DNA of 38,893 nt, from contig JACVXU010000016.1 in assembly GCA_015661185.1 (NCBI GenBank), positions 4,860 to 43,752 of the forward strand, in the 5' to 3' direction. This document shows, piece by piece, positions 18,589-28,190 of this stretch (positions within the stretch are counted from its first letter, which is position 1; each line of letters begins with the position of its first letter). The notes beneath the pieces were generated by a model, which was not told the origin of the DNA, did not search any database, and was given only the letters and a program-made list of their open reading frames with translations. The position numbers and the translations under genes are program-made. This stretch comes from Bacteroidota bacterium (lineage in GTDB: Bacteria > Bacteroidota > Ignavibacteria > UBA10030).

Positions 18589-18993
18589 ATGTTGCAGCTA
18601 TCAAAGAGGGTCGAATACGGTTTAATCGCACTTCGCCATATGGCGATGAAGCCATCGGGCAACATCGTAACTACCAAAGAACTCGCGAACGAATATGACC
18701 TTCCCTATGAGCTGTTGGCAAAGATCCTGCAGAAGCTCGCACGAGCCGGAGTAATCCGGTCTCTGCAGGGTGTGAAGGGGGGCTATACGCTTGCTCGCCG
18801 CCCCGAAGAACTGAAGGTGGCGGCAGTCATTAGAATAATTGATAATGTAAAACCCATGGTCGCTGGGTGCTATACAGATGGTCCCGACAGCTGCTATCTC
18901 TTCTACAATTGCACGATTCGGCGCCCTCTCGGGAAGCTCCAGAGGAATCTTAATATCTTGTTCGATAGAATGACGGTTCAAGAAATCATCTGA
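18589..18993 (+). CDS. Rrf2 family transcriptional regulator (Fe-S sensing type)
   Basis: MLQLSKRVEYGLIALRHMA...YELLAKILQKLARAGVIRSLQGVKGGYTLARRPEEL; three clustered Cys. Confidence 0.92.
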   Translation: MLQLSKRVEYGLIALRHMAMKPSGNIVTTKELANEYDLPYELLAKILQKLARAGVIRSLQGVKGGYTLARRPEELKVAAVIRIIDNVKPMVAGCYTDGPDSCYLFYNCTIRRPLGKLQRNLNILFDRMTVQEII

Positions 18994-19020
18994 CATCCAT
19001 TTCCCCACAACGGATACGAA

Positions 19021-19389
19021 ATGCCAAACCATCCAAAGACACTGATCCACAATACGAAAGAGTTGTTGCAGCATCTCAAGAGCCGAACTCACGCGTATCA
19101 CCTCTCGAACGTCTTCTTCAGGGATTTTCAGTATGCCATTCTCTCCTTTGCTGAAACCAAAGGCCTGAAGCTCTCCTATGGCAAGGCCGAGGGGCTGGCA
19201 GGCCAATTCATCGCGGCGCTTGAACAATCTGGAATTCTGAAGCCAATAAAACCGGGATCTTGGATGCTCAACTATCCTGAATACAAGAAAGCGTCTCAGA
19301 AAACTGTGCCTCAGGCGAAGCCAGTTGTGGCATCGATTGCGCCGACGACAACAGTCGAAACAAGCGTCGCAGCTTCATCAAAGCGCTAG
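19021..19389 (+). CDS. Uncharacterized protein inside the suf operon
   Basis: 122 aa ORF between rrf2 and sufB, same strand, short intergenic gaps; low-complexity C-terminus. Confidence 0.7.
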   Translation: MPNHPKTLIHNTKELLQHLKSRTHAYHLSNVFFRDFQYAILSFAETKGLKLSYGKAEGLAGQFIAALEQSGILKPIKPGSWMLNYPEYKKASQKTVPQAKPVVASIAPTTTVETSVAASSKR

Positions 19390-19429
19390 CCAAGGCACAA
19401 CAATTCAACCGGAAAAGCGAAGAGATCCG

Positions 19430-20878
19430 ATGAATACCGAAACGAATACGATAGAGCAACTGGCGAACAGCGAATACAAATGGGGATTCGTCACCGATAT
19501 CGAGGCAGATGCAGCTCCGAGGGGGCTCAGCGAAGGCATCGTCCGTTTCATTTCTGCCAGGAAGAATGAGCCGGAGTGGTTGCTGGAGTGGCGTCTAAGA
19601 GCCTATCGTCACTGGCTGACGATGACGGAACCCCGATGGCCCAACGTCAAGTACACCGTGATTGACTATCAGGATATCATCTACTACTCGGCTCCTAAGC
19701 CAAAGAAGGAACTGAAGAGTCTCGATGAAGTCGATCCTGAGCTCCTGCGGACTTACGAAAAACTGGGAATCTCGCTCCAGGAACAGGAAAGGCTCAGCGG
19801 CGTTGCCGTGGATGCCGTTTTCGATAGTGTTTCTGTGGCGACAACCTTCAGAGAAAAACTTATGGAGCTCGGCATCATTTTCTGCTCCTTCTCCGAAGCC
19901 GTTCATAATCATCCAGATCTTGTCAGGAAGTACCTGGGTTCTGTCGTCCCTGCGAATGATAATTTCTTTGCTGCTCTGAACTCGGCTGTATTCAGCGATG
20001 GATCGTTCTGTTACATTCCGAAAGGCGTTCGTTGCCCGATGGAGCTCTCGACCTATTTTCGCATCAACGCGGCTGACACCGGACAGTTCGAGCGTACACT
20101 CATCGTGGCGGAAGAGAACTCATACGTGAGCTACCTCGAAGGATGCACTGCGCCGATGCGTGACAAAAACCAGCTTCATGCTGCGGTCGTCGAGCTGATT
20201 GCGGTTGGCGACAATGCCCAGATCAAATACTCTACTGTCCAGAACTGGTATCCTGGCGACAAGGAGGGGAGAGGGGGCATTTACAACTTCGTCACAAAAC
20301 GCGGAAAATGCGCCGGCGAGAATTCGAAGATTTCGTGGACGCAGGTAGAAACGGGATCTGCAATCACATGGAAATATCCGAGCGTCTTGCTGCAGGGAGA
20401 CAATTCCGTCGGAGAGTTCTATTCCGTTGCCGTCGTCAACAACTACCAGCAAGCCGACACTGGATCGAAGATGATTCACATAGGCAAGAACACCCGTAGC
20501 ACCATCGTTTCGAAGGGGATTTCTGCTGGAAGGGGGCAAAACTCCTACCGTGGACTTGTTTCAGTGAAGAAGGGGGCATCCCATTCCCGCAATTTCTCTC
20601 AATGCGATTCACTCTTACTGGGTGACAAATGCGGCGCTCATACCTTTCCGTACATCGAAGTGAAGAACACTTCTTCGAAGGTGGAGCACGAGGCGTCGAC
20701 GTCCAAAATCGGAGAAGACCAGATCTTCTACTGCAAGCAGCGAGGACTTTCCACTGAGGATGCAGTAAACCTGATTGTGAACGGCTTCTGCAAAGAGGTG
20801 TTCCGCGAGCTTCCGATGGAGTTTGCCGTGGAGGCGCAGAAGCTGCTCGGTGTTAGCTTGGAAGGCAGCGTTGGGTAG
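19430..20878 (+). CDS. sufB: Fe-S cluster assembly protein SufB
   Basis: Start taken at ATG 19430; [44 protein letters not shown]. Confidence 0.96.
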   Translation: MNTETNTIEQLANSEYKWGFVTDIEADAAPRGLSEGIVRFISARKNEPEWLLEWRLRAYRHWLTMTEPRWPNVKYTVIDYQDIIYYSAPKPKKELKSLDEVDPELLRTYEKLGISLQEQERLSGVAVDAVFDSVSVATTFREKLMELGIIFCSFSEAVHNHPDLVRKYLGSVVPANDNFFAALNSAVFSDGSFCYIPKGVRCPMELSTYFRINAADTGQFERTLIVAEENSYVSYLEGCTAPMRDKNQLHAAVVELIAVGDNAQIKYSTVQNWYPGDKEGRGGIYNFVTKRGKCAGENSKISWTQVETGSAITWKYPSVLLQGDNSVGEFYSVAVVNNYQQADTGSKMIHIGKNTRSTIVSKGISAGRGQNSYRGLVSVKKGASHSRNFSQCDSLLLGDKCGAHTFPYIEVKNTSSKVEHEASTSKIGEDQIFYCKQRGLSTEDAVNLIVNGFCKEVFRELPMEFAVEAQKLLGVSLEGSVG

Positions 20879-20928
20879 TCGACGGTAAGCATGGTAGACA
20901 ATCATACTTCACACAAGGAAGAGAAACG

Positions 20929-21693
20929 ATGTTAGAGATCAGGAATCTCCACGCCAGCGTCAATGGCAAAGAAATTCTAAATGGGATCAACCTGAAGGTG
21001 CAGGCCGGGGAAGTCCATGCAATCATGGGACCAAACGGTTCCGGCAAAAGTACGCTTGCCCAGGTTCTGGCAGGTCGGGAAACGTATGAGGCGACTGAGG
21101 GGGAGGTTCTCTACGAGGGGAAAGACCTCCTGGCAATGTCACCCGAAGACCGTGCACGAGAGGGAGTCTTTCTCGCGTTTCAATACCCGGTAGAGATTCC
21201 TGGTGTAAGCAATATCTACTTTTTGAAGGCTGCACTCAATGCTGTGCGTAAGCACAAGGGGTTGGAAGAGGTGGATGCTGTCGACTTCCTTCAGCTCGTG
21301 AAACAACGCACGAAACTGGTGGAGATCGACGAGAGCCTTCTGAATCGCCCAGTGAACGAAGGATTCTCCGGGGGGGAAAAAAAACGAAACGAAATCTTTC
21401 ACATGGCAGTCCTCGAACCAAAACTAGCCATTTTGGATGAAACTGATTCCGGCCTTGATATCGATGCGTTGAGGATAGTTGCGGACGGCGTGAACAAGCT
21501 TCGCAAGAAGGACAACGCGGTCATTGTCGTGACGCACTACCAACGATTGCTTAACTACATTGTGCCGGATTTCGTCCACGTGCTTGTTGATGGCAGGATC
21601 GTGAAATCGGGCGGGAAAGAGCTTGCTCTCGAACTCGAGGAAAGAGGATACGAGTGGGTAAAGGAAGCTGATCGAGTAGCCATTCAAGCCTAG
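20929..21693 (+). CDS. sufC: Fe-S cluster assembly ATPase SufC
   Basis: GPNGSGKSTLAQVLAG Walker A, FSGGEKKRNEI signature, LDETDSGLDIDALR. Confidence 0.97.
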   Translation: MLEIRNLHASVNGKEILNGINLKVQAGEVHAIMGPNGSGKSTLAQVLAGRETYEATEGEVLYEGKDLLAMSPEDRAREGVFLAFQYPVEIPGVSNIYFLKAALNAVRKHKGLEEVDAVDFLQLVKQRTKLVEIDESLLNRPVNEGFSGGEKKRNEIFHMAVLEPKLAILDETDSGLDIDALRIVADGVNKLRKKDNAVIVVTHYQRLLNYIVPDFVHVLVDGRIVKSGGKELALELEERGYEWVKEADRVAIQA

Positions 21694-21709
21694 AGGAAAA
21701 ACGAATCTC

Positions 21710-23035
21710 ATGACATCAACGAATCAAGCCGTCGATTGCTACCGTTCGCATTTCGAAGCGTTTGAACGAACGCTGAACGGAGAGTCACAGTCGGGTCTCC
21801 ACCAACTCCGACGTGAGGCGATGGGAAAACTGAGCGATTCCGGATTCCCAACGACAAGGCACGAGGAATGGAAGTTCACGAACATCGCGCCGATAACGAA
21901 GATCGACTTCAAACCCGTATTCAGCTCTGATGCTGAAGGCATCCAGGCAGACCAGGTCCGACGGTTCTCATTTGGAACCCACCATCAGCTTGTTTTTGTC
22001 GACGGACATTTCTCCATCGAGCTTTCTACGGTAGGCACATTACCCAAGGGAGTATACTGCGGATCGCTGGCAGCAGCCGTGAAGGTATCCGGCGATCGCG
22101 TTCAGCAGTACCTGGGAAGGCAAGTAAAGATCGATGAAACCCCTTTCGTGTCACTCAACACGGCGTTCCTCATTGATGGTGCTTTCATCCAAATTCCTGA
22201 TGGCGTCATCCTCGAAGAATCCATCCACCTGCTATTTATCGCTTCTGGCCGCGGACAGGTTCTCATTGCGCCGAGAAATCTGATCGTCTTGGGAAAGAGG
22301 AGCCAGGCCTCAATCGTTGAAAGCTATGTCTCCCTGAAGGACTCACAATACCTCACGGACGCAGTGACCGAAATCATTGTCGGGGATGAGGCTGTGCTCG
22401 AACATGACAAGCTGCAGAAAGAGAGCAGTGATGCGTTCCACGTCGCGATGATTCATGCCCGTCTCGCTGCAAAAACTACGTTCACATCGAATTCGATCGC
22501 TATCGGTGGGTCGATCGTACGGAACAATGTGACGGCGATTTTGGATGCCGAAGGAAGCGAGTGCACCCTCAATGGCCTTTCGCTGGCAACAGCGTCCCAG
22601 ATTATTGACAACCACACGACGATTGACCACGCGAAGCCACACTGTGCGAGCCACGAACTGTACAAGTCCATTCTCGACGGCAGATCACGAGGGGTGTTCA
22701 ACGGGAAAATATTCGTGCGGCCGCAAGCTCAGAAGACCGATGCAAAACAGACAAACAAGACTCTGCTGTTATCAGACGATGCAACGGTCGATACCAAGCC
22801 TCAGCTGGAAATATTTGCCGATGATGTCAAGTGCACACACGGTGCGACGGTCGGACAGCTCGACGCGGATCAGGTATTCTATTTGCGATCGAGGGGAATT
22901 GACGAAATGACGGCACGCGACATTCTCACGTTCGCGTTCGCGAGTGATGTGGTCAGCCGGGTTCACGTGCCCCCACTTAGAATTCAACTCGAAGCTTTGA
23001 TTCACGGCCGACTTGACCAGGGAAGAAAGCTCTGA
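21710..23035 (+). CDS. sufD: Fe-S cluster assembly protein SufD
   Basis: FTNIAPI; FNGKIFVRPQAQKTDAKQTNKTLLLSDDATVDTKPQLEIFADDVKCTHGATVGQLD. Confidence 0.96.
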   Translation: MTSTNQAVDCYRSHFEAFERTLNGESQSGLHQLRREAMGKLSDSGFPTTRHEEWKFTNIAPITKIDFKPVFSSDAEGIQADQVRRFSFGTHHQLVFVDGHFSIELSTVGTLPKGVYCGSLAAAVKVSGDRVQQYLGRQVKIDETPFVSLNTAFLIDGAFIQIPDGVILEESIHLLFIASGRGQVLIAPRNLIVLGKRSQASIVESYVSLKDSQYLTDAVTEIIVGDEAVLEHDKLQKESSDAFHVAMIHARLAAKTTFTSNSIAIGGSIVRNNVTAILDAEGSECTLNGLSLATASQIIDNHTTIDHAKPHCASHELYKSILDGRSRGVFNGKIFVRPQAQKTDAKQTNKTLLLSDDATVDTKPQLEIFADDVKCTHGATVGQLDADQVFYLRSRGIDEMTARDILTFAFASDVVSRVHVPPLRIQLEALIHGRLDQGRKL

Positions 23036-23043
23036 GCGTAACG

Positions 23044-24306
23044 ATGCATACATACCAGGACATACTGACATCAAAGAAGTCAGGATCAGGTTTCGATCCA
23101 GACCTGATCCGTGAAACGTTTCCGATCCTCAAGGCAACGGTTCATGGCAAGAAATTGGTCTATCTGGATAATGCGGCAACAACCCAGAAACCCGAATCCG
23201 TTATCAAGGCCCTGGATGACTACTATCGTCATCTGAATTCGAACATTCATCGTGGAGTGCACGCCTTAAGTGAAAAGGCGACAGAGGCATACGAGGGGGT
23301 GCGTGACAAGGCAAGGCAGTTTATCAACGCTGCTTCAAATAAAGAGATCATCTTCCTGCGGGGGACAACGGAGGGAATCAACCTCGTAGCTGGAAGCTTT
23401 GGACGTTCGAATGTTGGACAAGGTGATGAAGTGCTCATCACTGGGTTGGAGCATCATTCCAATATTGTCCCATGGCAGATGCTCTGCAACCATACGGGAT
23501 CCGTCCTCAAAGTTGCGCCTATCGATGACAAAGGGGAGGTCATCCTCAGCGAATTCGAACGATTGATAGGACCGAAGACCAGGATCGTCGCGATCGCGCA
23601 CGTGTCAAACGCCCTTGGGACTGTGAATCCGGTGAAAAGGATGGTTGCCATTGCGCACGCTCACGGGATTCCGGTGCTCCTTGACGGCGCACAAGCGGTG
23701 CCGCATTTTCGGATCGATGTCCGTGATCTGGACTGTGACTTCTATGCTTTCTCCGCTCACAAGATGTATGGCCCGACGGGCATCGGCATCCTCTACGGCA
23801 AGCAGAGCATTCTGGAAGCTATGCCTCCCTACCAGGGGGGCGGGGACATGATTCGTTCCGTGACATTCGAAAAGACGATTTTTAACGACCTTCCGCATAA
23901 GTTCGAGGCGGGAACTCCGAACATTGCCGACACAATCGGCTTTGGCGCGGCATTCGACTTCCTGAATGGTCTCGATTGGAACGCGGTTTCCCATTATGAA
24001 CACGAATTGCTCACATATGCCTCGGAAGTCATTGGAGCTATCCCCGGCGTGCGAATAGTCGGGACGGCAAGCGACAAAGCCGGCGTTGTCTCCTTTGTTA
24101 TGGATGACGTGCATCCGCACGATATAGGTACGATACTTGATCGGGAAGGCATTGCCGTCAGGACCGGGCATCACTGCGCTCAGCCCGTGATGCAGCGATT
24201 CGGTATCCCTGCGACTGTTCGGGCCTCCTTTGCTCTCTACAACACCAAGGAGGAAATTGACGAGCTGGTACGCGGAATCTATGCGGTGAAAAAGGTGTTT
24301 CACTAA
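23044..24306 (+). CDS. sufS: Cysteine desulfurase SufS
   Basis: YLDNAATTQKP, SAHKMYGPTGIGILYGK (PLP Lys), RTGHHCAQPVMQRF (active-site Cys). Confidence 0.97.
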   Translation: MHTYQDILTSKKSGSGFDPDLIRETFPILKATVHGKKLVYLDNAATTQKPESVIKALDDYYRHLNSNIHRGVHALSEKATEAYEGVRDKARQFINAASNKEIIFLRGTTEGINLVAGSFGRSNVGQGDEVLITGLEHHSNIVPWQMLCNHTGSVLKVAPIDDKGEVILSEFERLIGPKTRIVAIAHVSNALGTVNPVKRMVAIAHAHGIPVLLDGAQAVPHFRIDVRDLDCDFYAFSAHKMYGPTGIGILYGKQSILEAMPPYQGGGDMIRSVTFEKTIFNDLPHKFEAGTPNIADTIGFGAAFDFLNGLDWNAVSHYEHELLTYASEVIGAIPGVRIVGTASDKAGVVSFVMDDVHPHDIGTILDREGIAVRTGHHCAQPVMQRFGIPATVRASFALYNTKEEIDELVRGIYAVKKVFH

Positions 24307-24755
24307 TGTCTGAACTCCGGGCTTTGTATCAAGAGATCATTCTCGAGCACAATAAGAAACCGCGCAATTTCAGGAAGCTCGATGATGCCAGCAGGACGCT
24401 AGAGGGGTATAACCCGCTTTGCGGCGATCACTATACACTCTATTTGAAGATTGAGAACGACGTGGTGGTCGATATCTCGTTCGAAGGTGCGGGTTGTGCA
24501 ATCTCAAAGGCCTCCGCTTCCGTGATGACGACCATGCTGAAAGGAAGGACGAAAGAAGAAGCACAGAGGATGTTTGAGACATTTCACAAACTTGTGACAG
24601 GGGAATTGACGGACATCAGCTTTGAGACTCTCGGCAAACTTGCTGCGTTTGCCGGTGTGAGTGAATTCCCGGCTCGTGTAAAGTGCGCGAGCCTCGCATG
24701 GCACACCATGAGAAACGCTCTGGATGCAAAGTCAGAGCCTGTCTCGACTGAGTAG
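24306..24755 (+). CDS. sufU: SufU-type Fe-S assembly scaffold/sulfurtransferase
   Basis: HNKKPRNFRKL, NPLCGDHYTLYL, FEGAGCAISKASASVM, RVKCASLAWHTM. Confidence 0.94.
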   Translation: MSELRALYQEIILEHNKKPRNFRKLDDASRTLEGYNPLCGDHYTLYLKIENDVVVDISFEGAGCAISKASASVMTTMLKGRTKEEAQRMFETFHKLVTGELTDISFETLGKLAAFAGVSEFPARVKCASLAWHTMRNALDAKSEPVSTE

Positions 24756-24799
24756 TTGAATCAGCCGTTATCATACCAACGATGAGGAGATGATACATC

Positions 24800-25168
24800 A
24801 TGTCAGAAATCATTGCCGAGGTTCAAGCGAATCCTACTGAAATCGTGACAATTACGCCACGAGCGGCTGAGGAAATCAGGAAGATTAAGGTTGAAAATAA
24901 GATCCCGGAATCGCATGCGCTGAGACTTGGTGTGAAGGGAGGCGGTTGTTCTGGTATGAGTTATGTACTGGCATTCGACGAGAACCCGAAGGAACGTGAC
25001 ACGGTTTATCAACTTGAGGGACTCATGGTCTACGTTGACCCAAAGAGTCAGTTCTACCTCTCGGGAACAACGCTGGATTTCTCCGACGGTCTAAGCGGGA
25101 GAGGTTTTGTTTTCAATAATCCGAATGCTGCACGCACCTGCGGTTGTGGCCACTCATTTGGTGTTTGA
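24800..25168 (+). CDS. sufA: A-type Fe-S carrier (HesB/IscA/SufA family)
   Basis: LGVKGGGCSGMSYVLAFD ... GRGFVFNNPNAARTCGCGHSFGV. Confidence 0.93.
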   Translation: MSEIIAEVQANPTEIVTITPRAAEEIRKIKVENKIPESHALRLGVKGGGCSGMSYVLAFDENPKERDTVYQLEGLMVYVDPKSQFYLSGTTLDFSDGLSGRGFVFNNPNAARTCGCGHSFGV

Positions 25169-25184
25169 GCAGAGGATTCAACGA

Positions 25185-25595
25185 ATGGAAGAGAACCAGT
25201 CATCGCAGAATGGCAGCCCGCAGACGCCGGTCTCTGAGCCGCAGGAGGTACAGGTCGGCAGCCGTGTCGTATTCGCACAAACCAGCCTCGAAGCGAGGGC
25301 TTGGGAAGCACTGAAGCAGTGTTTTGATCCGGAGATTCCGGTCAACATCGTCGACCTTGGACTTGTGTACGATCTGAAAATCGATGAAGAGCTCCCGGAG
25401 GAAGCAAACGTTTACGTTACAATGACATTGACCGCGCCGGGATGTGGAATGGGTCCCATGATTGCGGCAGACGTCCGGCGTCGCGTCCAGAGCGTCCAGG
25501 GTGTCCGCAATGTGCGCGTTGATCTGGTTTTCACTCCAACTTGGAACCCGGCCATGATGTCGGAAGCAGCGAAACTCATGCTGAATTTTGGCTGA
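25185..25595 (+). CDS. sufT: SufT/MIP18 family (DUF59) Fe-S assembly protein
   Basis: Start taken at ATG 25185; CFDPEIPVNIVDLGLVYDL, MTLTAPGCGMGPMIAADV. Confidence 0.88.
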   Translation: MEENQSSQNGSPQTPVSEPQEVQVGSRVVFAQTSLEARAWEALKQCFDPEIPVNIVDLGLVYDLKIDEELPEEANVYVTMTLTAPGCGMGPMIAADVRRRVQSVQGVRNVRVDLVFTPTWNPAMMSEAAKLMLNFG

Positions 25596-25694
25596 GCTGA
25601 GGCAGGACTCGCACGCTGCGGGTTTGCCAAATTAGAAAAGATAATCAAAACTCGAACCATCACAGCAATACATTATCCTGAAAGGATACATCGA

Positions 25695-26327
25695 ATGGCG
25701 TACGAATGGAAATTCAGCCCGCGTCCGTACACGGATGAGGACGCGAAGAAGCTGCTTGTCAACGTGGTAAGCGTGGAAACAACGGACTGGCATTACAACA
25801 CTCATCACAAGGGTTACGTAACTGCACTCAATAATATCGAGAAAGCGCTGGAAGGCGCCGATCGGGCGGCAGCGAATGGAAACTACAGCGTGGTCGGTGA
25901 ACTGAAGAGAAGATTTACGTGGAATCATGCCGGTGCGCTCCTTCACGACATTTATTGGGAGGTTCTCGGAGGAGATGGAGACCCGAACAAGGGGCCCGAA
26001 GTGAAGGCGGCAATCGAGAAGGAGTTCGGTTCGTTCGACGTGTGGAAGGCTGATTTCAAGGCTGGAACTATTTCAGCGAAGCTGAGCGGGTGGGGGTTGC
26101 TGGTGTTTGACCGGTTGTATTCAGGCCGCCTCTTGAACGTGACAGTTGATGAGCATCAATATGGAGCAATCTGGGGCGGTGTCCCCCTTGTTTCATGCGA
26201 CGTGTTTGAACACGCCTACTATCACAAAGATGGCCCGGCGAGGGCAAAGTACATTGACAACTTCATCGCCAATCTGCATTGGGGAAGGATTAATGACCGG
26301 TACAAGAAGTATGTGCTGGGGAAGTAA
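25695..26327 (+). CDS. Superoxide dismutase, Fe/Mn family
   Basis: THHKGYVTALNN, HDIYWEVLGG, CDVFEHAYYHK metal-ligand motifs. Confidence 0.9.
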   Translation: MAYEWKFSPRPYTDEDAKKLLVNVVSVETTDWHYNTHHKGYVTALNNIEKALEGADRAAANGNYSVVGELKRRFTWNHAGALLHDIYWEVLGGDGDPNKGPEVKAAIEKEFGSFDVWKADFKAGTISAKLSGWGLLVFDRLYSGRLLNVTVDEHQYGAIWGGVPLVSCDVFEHAYYHKDGPARAKYIDNFIANLHWGRINDRYKKYVLGK

Positions 26328-26347
26328 CGTTCGAGGAGTACGATTAG

Positions 26348-26388
26348 AAGGGGCCGGGGGCATCTCCGACCCCTTTTCTTTTTTTTGG
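26348..26388 (+). terminator. Rho-independent terminator after SOD
   Basis: AAGGGGCCGGG/TCCGACCCCTT stem followed by TTCTTTTTTTT. Confidence 0.8.
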
Positions 26389-26452
26389 ATTGCTCAGCGC
26401 TCAACTATTTGGTACTATGATATGAACTATACAATTAACACCAGCGAGACTG

Positions 26453-27907
26453 ATGCGATTGAGTCGACCGTCCAAACGTAGAATCCATTTCTCAGTTCTT
26501 CTTTTCCTGGTTCCCGGAGCGATGTGCTTCCCACAGACCAGGATTGAAAAAGAATTCTCTGCCAAGGTCTCGAAAACCCGTCTGCTCGAGCAAGTGCAAG
26601 ACCTCGTCAGACTCGGTTCGCGCATTGGGGGCACTGCATCTGGAGACAAGTCCGCGTCATATGTCGTCCGCAAATTCAAGCAAGCCGGCTTCAAGCCGAT
26701 CATTCAGAATGATCCTTTGCGCCTCGCCTTTGACCTTAAACGATGGAGCCTGCGGGTGACGGAACCGCGTGACCTACGCAGACTGATCAAGCACGAGTGG
26801 GTTGGAGCATATTCTCCTTCGGTGCCGGACTCGAAATCTGAGTTGCTGTACGCTCAGGATCCCCAGAAAGCCTCGAAACTTGACTTGAAGGGCAAAGCCC
26901 TCCTCGTCGACAATCCGGTTTCCACAAAAATGTATCAAGCTATGGCAGAAAATGGTGCGAGTTGCCTGCTCGTAGCTTCCCCTGTGCTCGAACGAGCATA
27001 CTCCGATTGGGCAATGATCACCGACCTTCCTCCCAGCAAGACAAATCCGATTCCACTTTTCAATGTATCATTGAACAACGCGCGGAAGCTCCAGAGCGTT
27101 CTGCAGGACAGTCAGACCGTTATGATCCGGTTCTCTGCCGAGGCGACAATTGATTCCGCAAGGGCCAAGACGGTGATTGCAACGCTTGAAGGCGAAAGCG
27201 AACAATACTATCTGATATGCGCCCACGGTGATTCCGATTCCGGGGGACCTGGTGCCGACGACAATGCTTCGGGCGTTTCCGGAGTCCTGGAGGCTGCGCG
27301 GGTTCTCAAGGAATTGGTGGTGTCCCGTCGCATCCCCAAACCGAAGTTTTCGGTTCGATTTGCCGTTTGGGGCTCGGAGATGCTTTCCACAGAGCAATAC
27401 ATCCGATTGAATGCGCGCCACCTGAAGGACATCCTCGGAGTGATGAATTTCGACCAGATCGGAACGGGGGTTACGCGGGACTGCCTGTACTTCGAGTCCA
27501 ATGATGTCAAATACAATGAGCCACTATTGAGGACACTCGAGCGCCTTGGAGAGGAGTATGCAGGGAGAAGAGGATACTGGAACGAGGCGACGACAAATCC
27601 GTCCCAGGGCGGAACGGATTCGTACGTTTTCTTTCCGAGCAGTTTGCGGCGGTTGAATGTCCCGGATCTGGAAATCCCCTCGGTCACGATCTTTACGGGT
27701 GCTTGGAATGAACTCAAGGCGATGCCACAGACGCCGGGATGGAACTCAAAAGCCTGGCGTGGCCCGCCTGATACTGTCTATATTGATTTTTCGGCGTACT
27801 ATCATTCATCATTGGACGTACCGGAGCGAACGACGGAACGTGAGCCGTTCAATATGATCGGTGCGGTCAAGGCAGTGGGAATTGCACTCCTACGTCTCGC
27901 CTGGTAG
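26453..27907 (+). CDS. Secreted M28-family peptidase-like protein with PA-type insert
   Basis: Signal peptide; CAHGDSDSGGPGADDNASGVSGVLEAARVL; NFDQIG. Confidence 0.85.
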   Translation: MRLSRPSKRRIHFSVLLFLVPGAMCFPQTRIEKEFSAKVSKTRLLEQVQDLVRLGSRIGGTASGDKSASYVVRKFKQAGFKPIIQNDPLRLAFDLKRWSLRVTEPRDLRRLIKHEWVGAYSPSVPDSKSELLYAQDPQKASKLDLKGKALLVDNPVSTKMYQAMAENGASCLLVASPVLERAYSDWAMITDLPPSKTNPIPLFNVSLNNARKLQSVLQDSQTVMIRFSAEATIDSARAKTVIATLEGESEQYYLICAHGDSDSGGPGADDNASGVSGVLEAARVLKELVVSRRIPKPKFSVRFAVWGSEMLSTEQYIRLNARHLKDILGVMNFDQIGTGVTRDCLYFESNDVKYNEPLLRTLERLGEEYAGRRGYWNEATTNPSQGGTDSYVFFPSSLRRLNVPDLEIPSVTIFTGAWNELKAMPQTPGWNSKAWRGPPDTVYIDFSAYYHSSLDVPERTTEREPFNMIGAVKAVGIALLRLAW

Positions 27908-27954
27908 CGATGCCATGAATGAAAACAGGATCAACCACACCGCGAGGTCTGCGA

Positions 27955-28131
27955 ATGGAAGAAGATGATCGTCGCAAGAACATTGACTCCAAAGCCCTCG
28001 AGTCGAACTCTGCAGTGAACTCGTTTCACTACTGGCAGTATTGCGTAAATTGTGGAACGATGCTTGAGAGCCGAAAGTGCAAGCTGATTTGCCCGAAATG
28101 TGGATTCTACCATTCCTGCAGCGAGCCATGA
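27955..28131 (+). CDS. Small zinc-ribbon protein upstream of folP
   Basis: HYWQYCVNCGTMLESRKCKLICPKCGFYHSCSEP; start taken at ATG 27955. Confidence 0.75.
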   Translation: MEEDDRRKNIDSKALESNSAVNSFHYWQYCVNCGTMLESRKCKLICPKCGFYHSCSEP

Positions 28132-28190
28132 TGCTCGTGTCTGTTGGTTGACTCCATCAACCGTATCCCGAGCCGAATCTAATTCAGACA

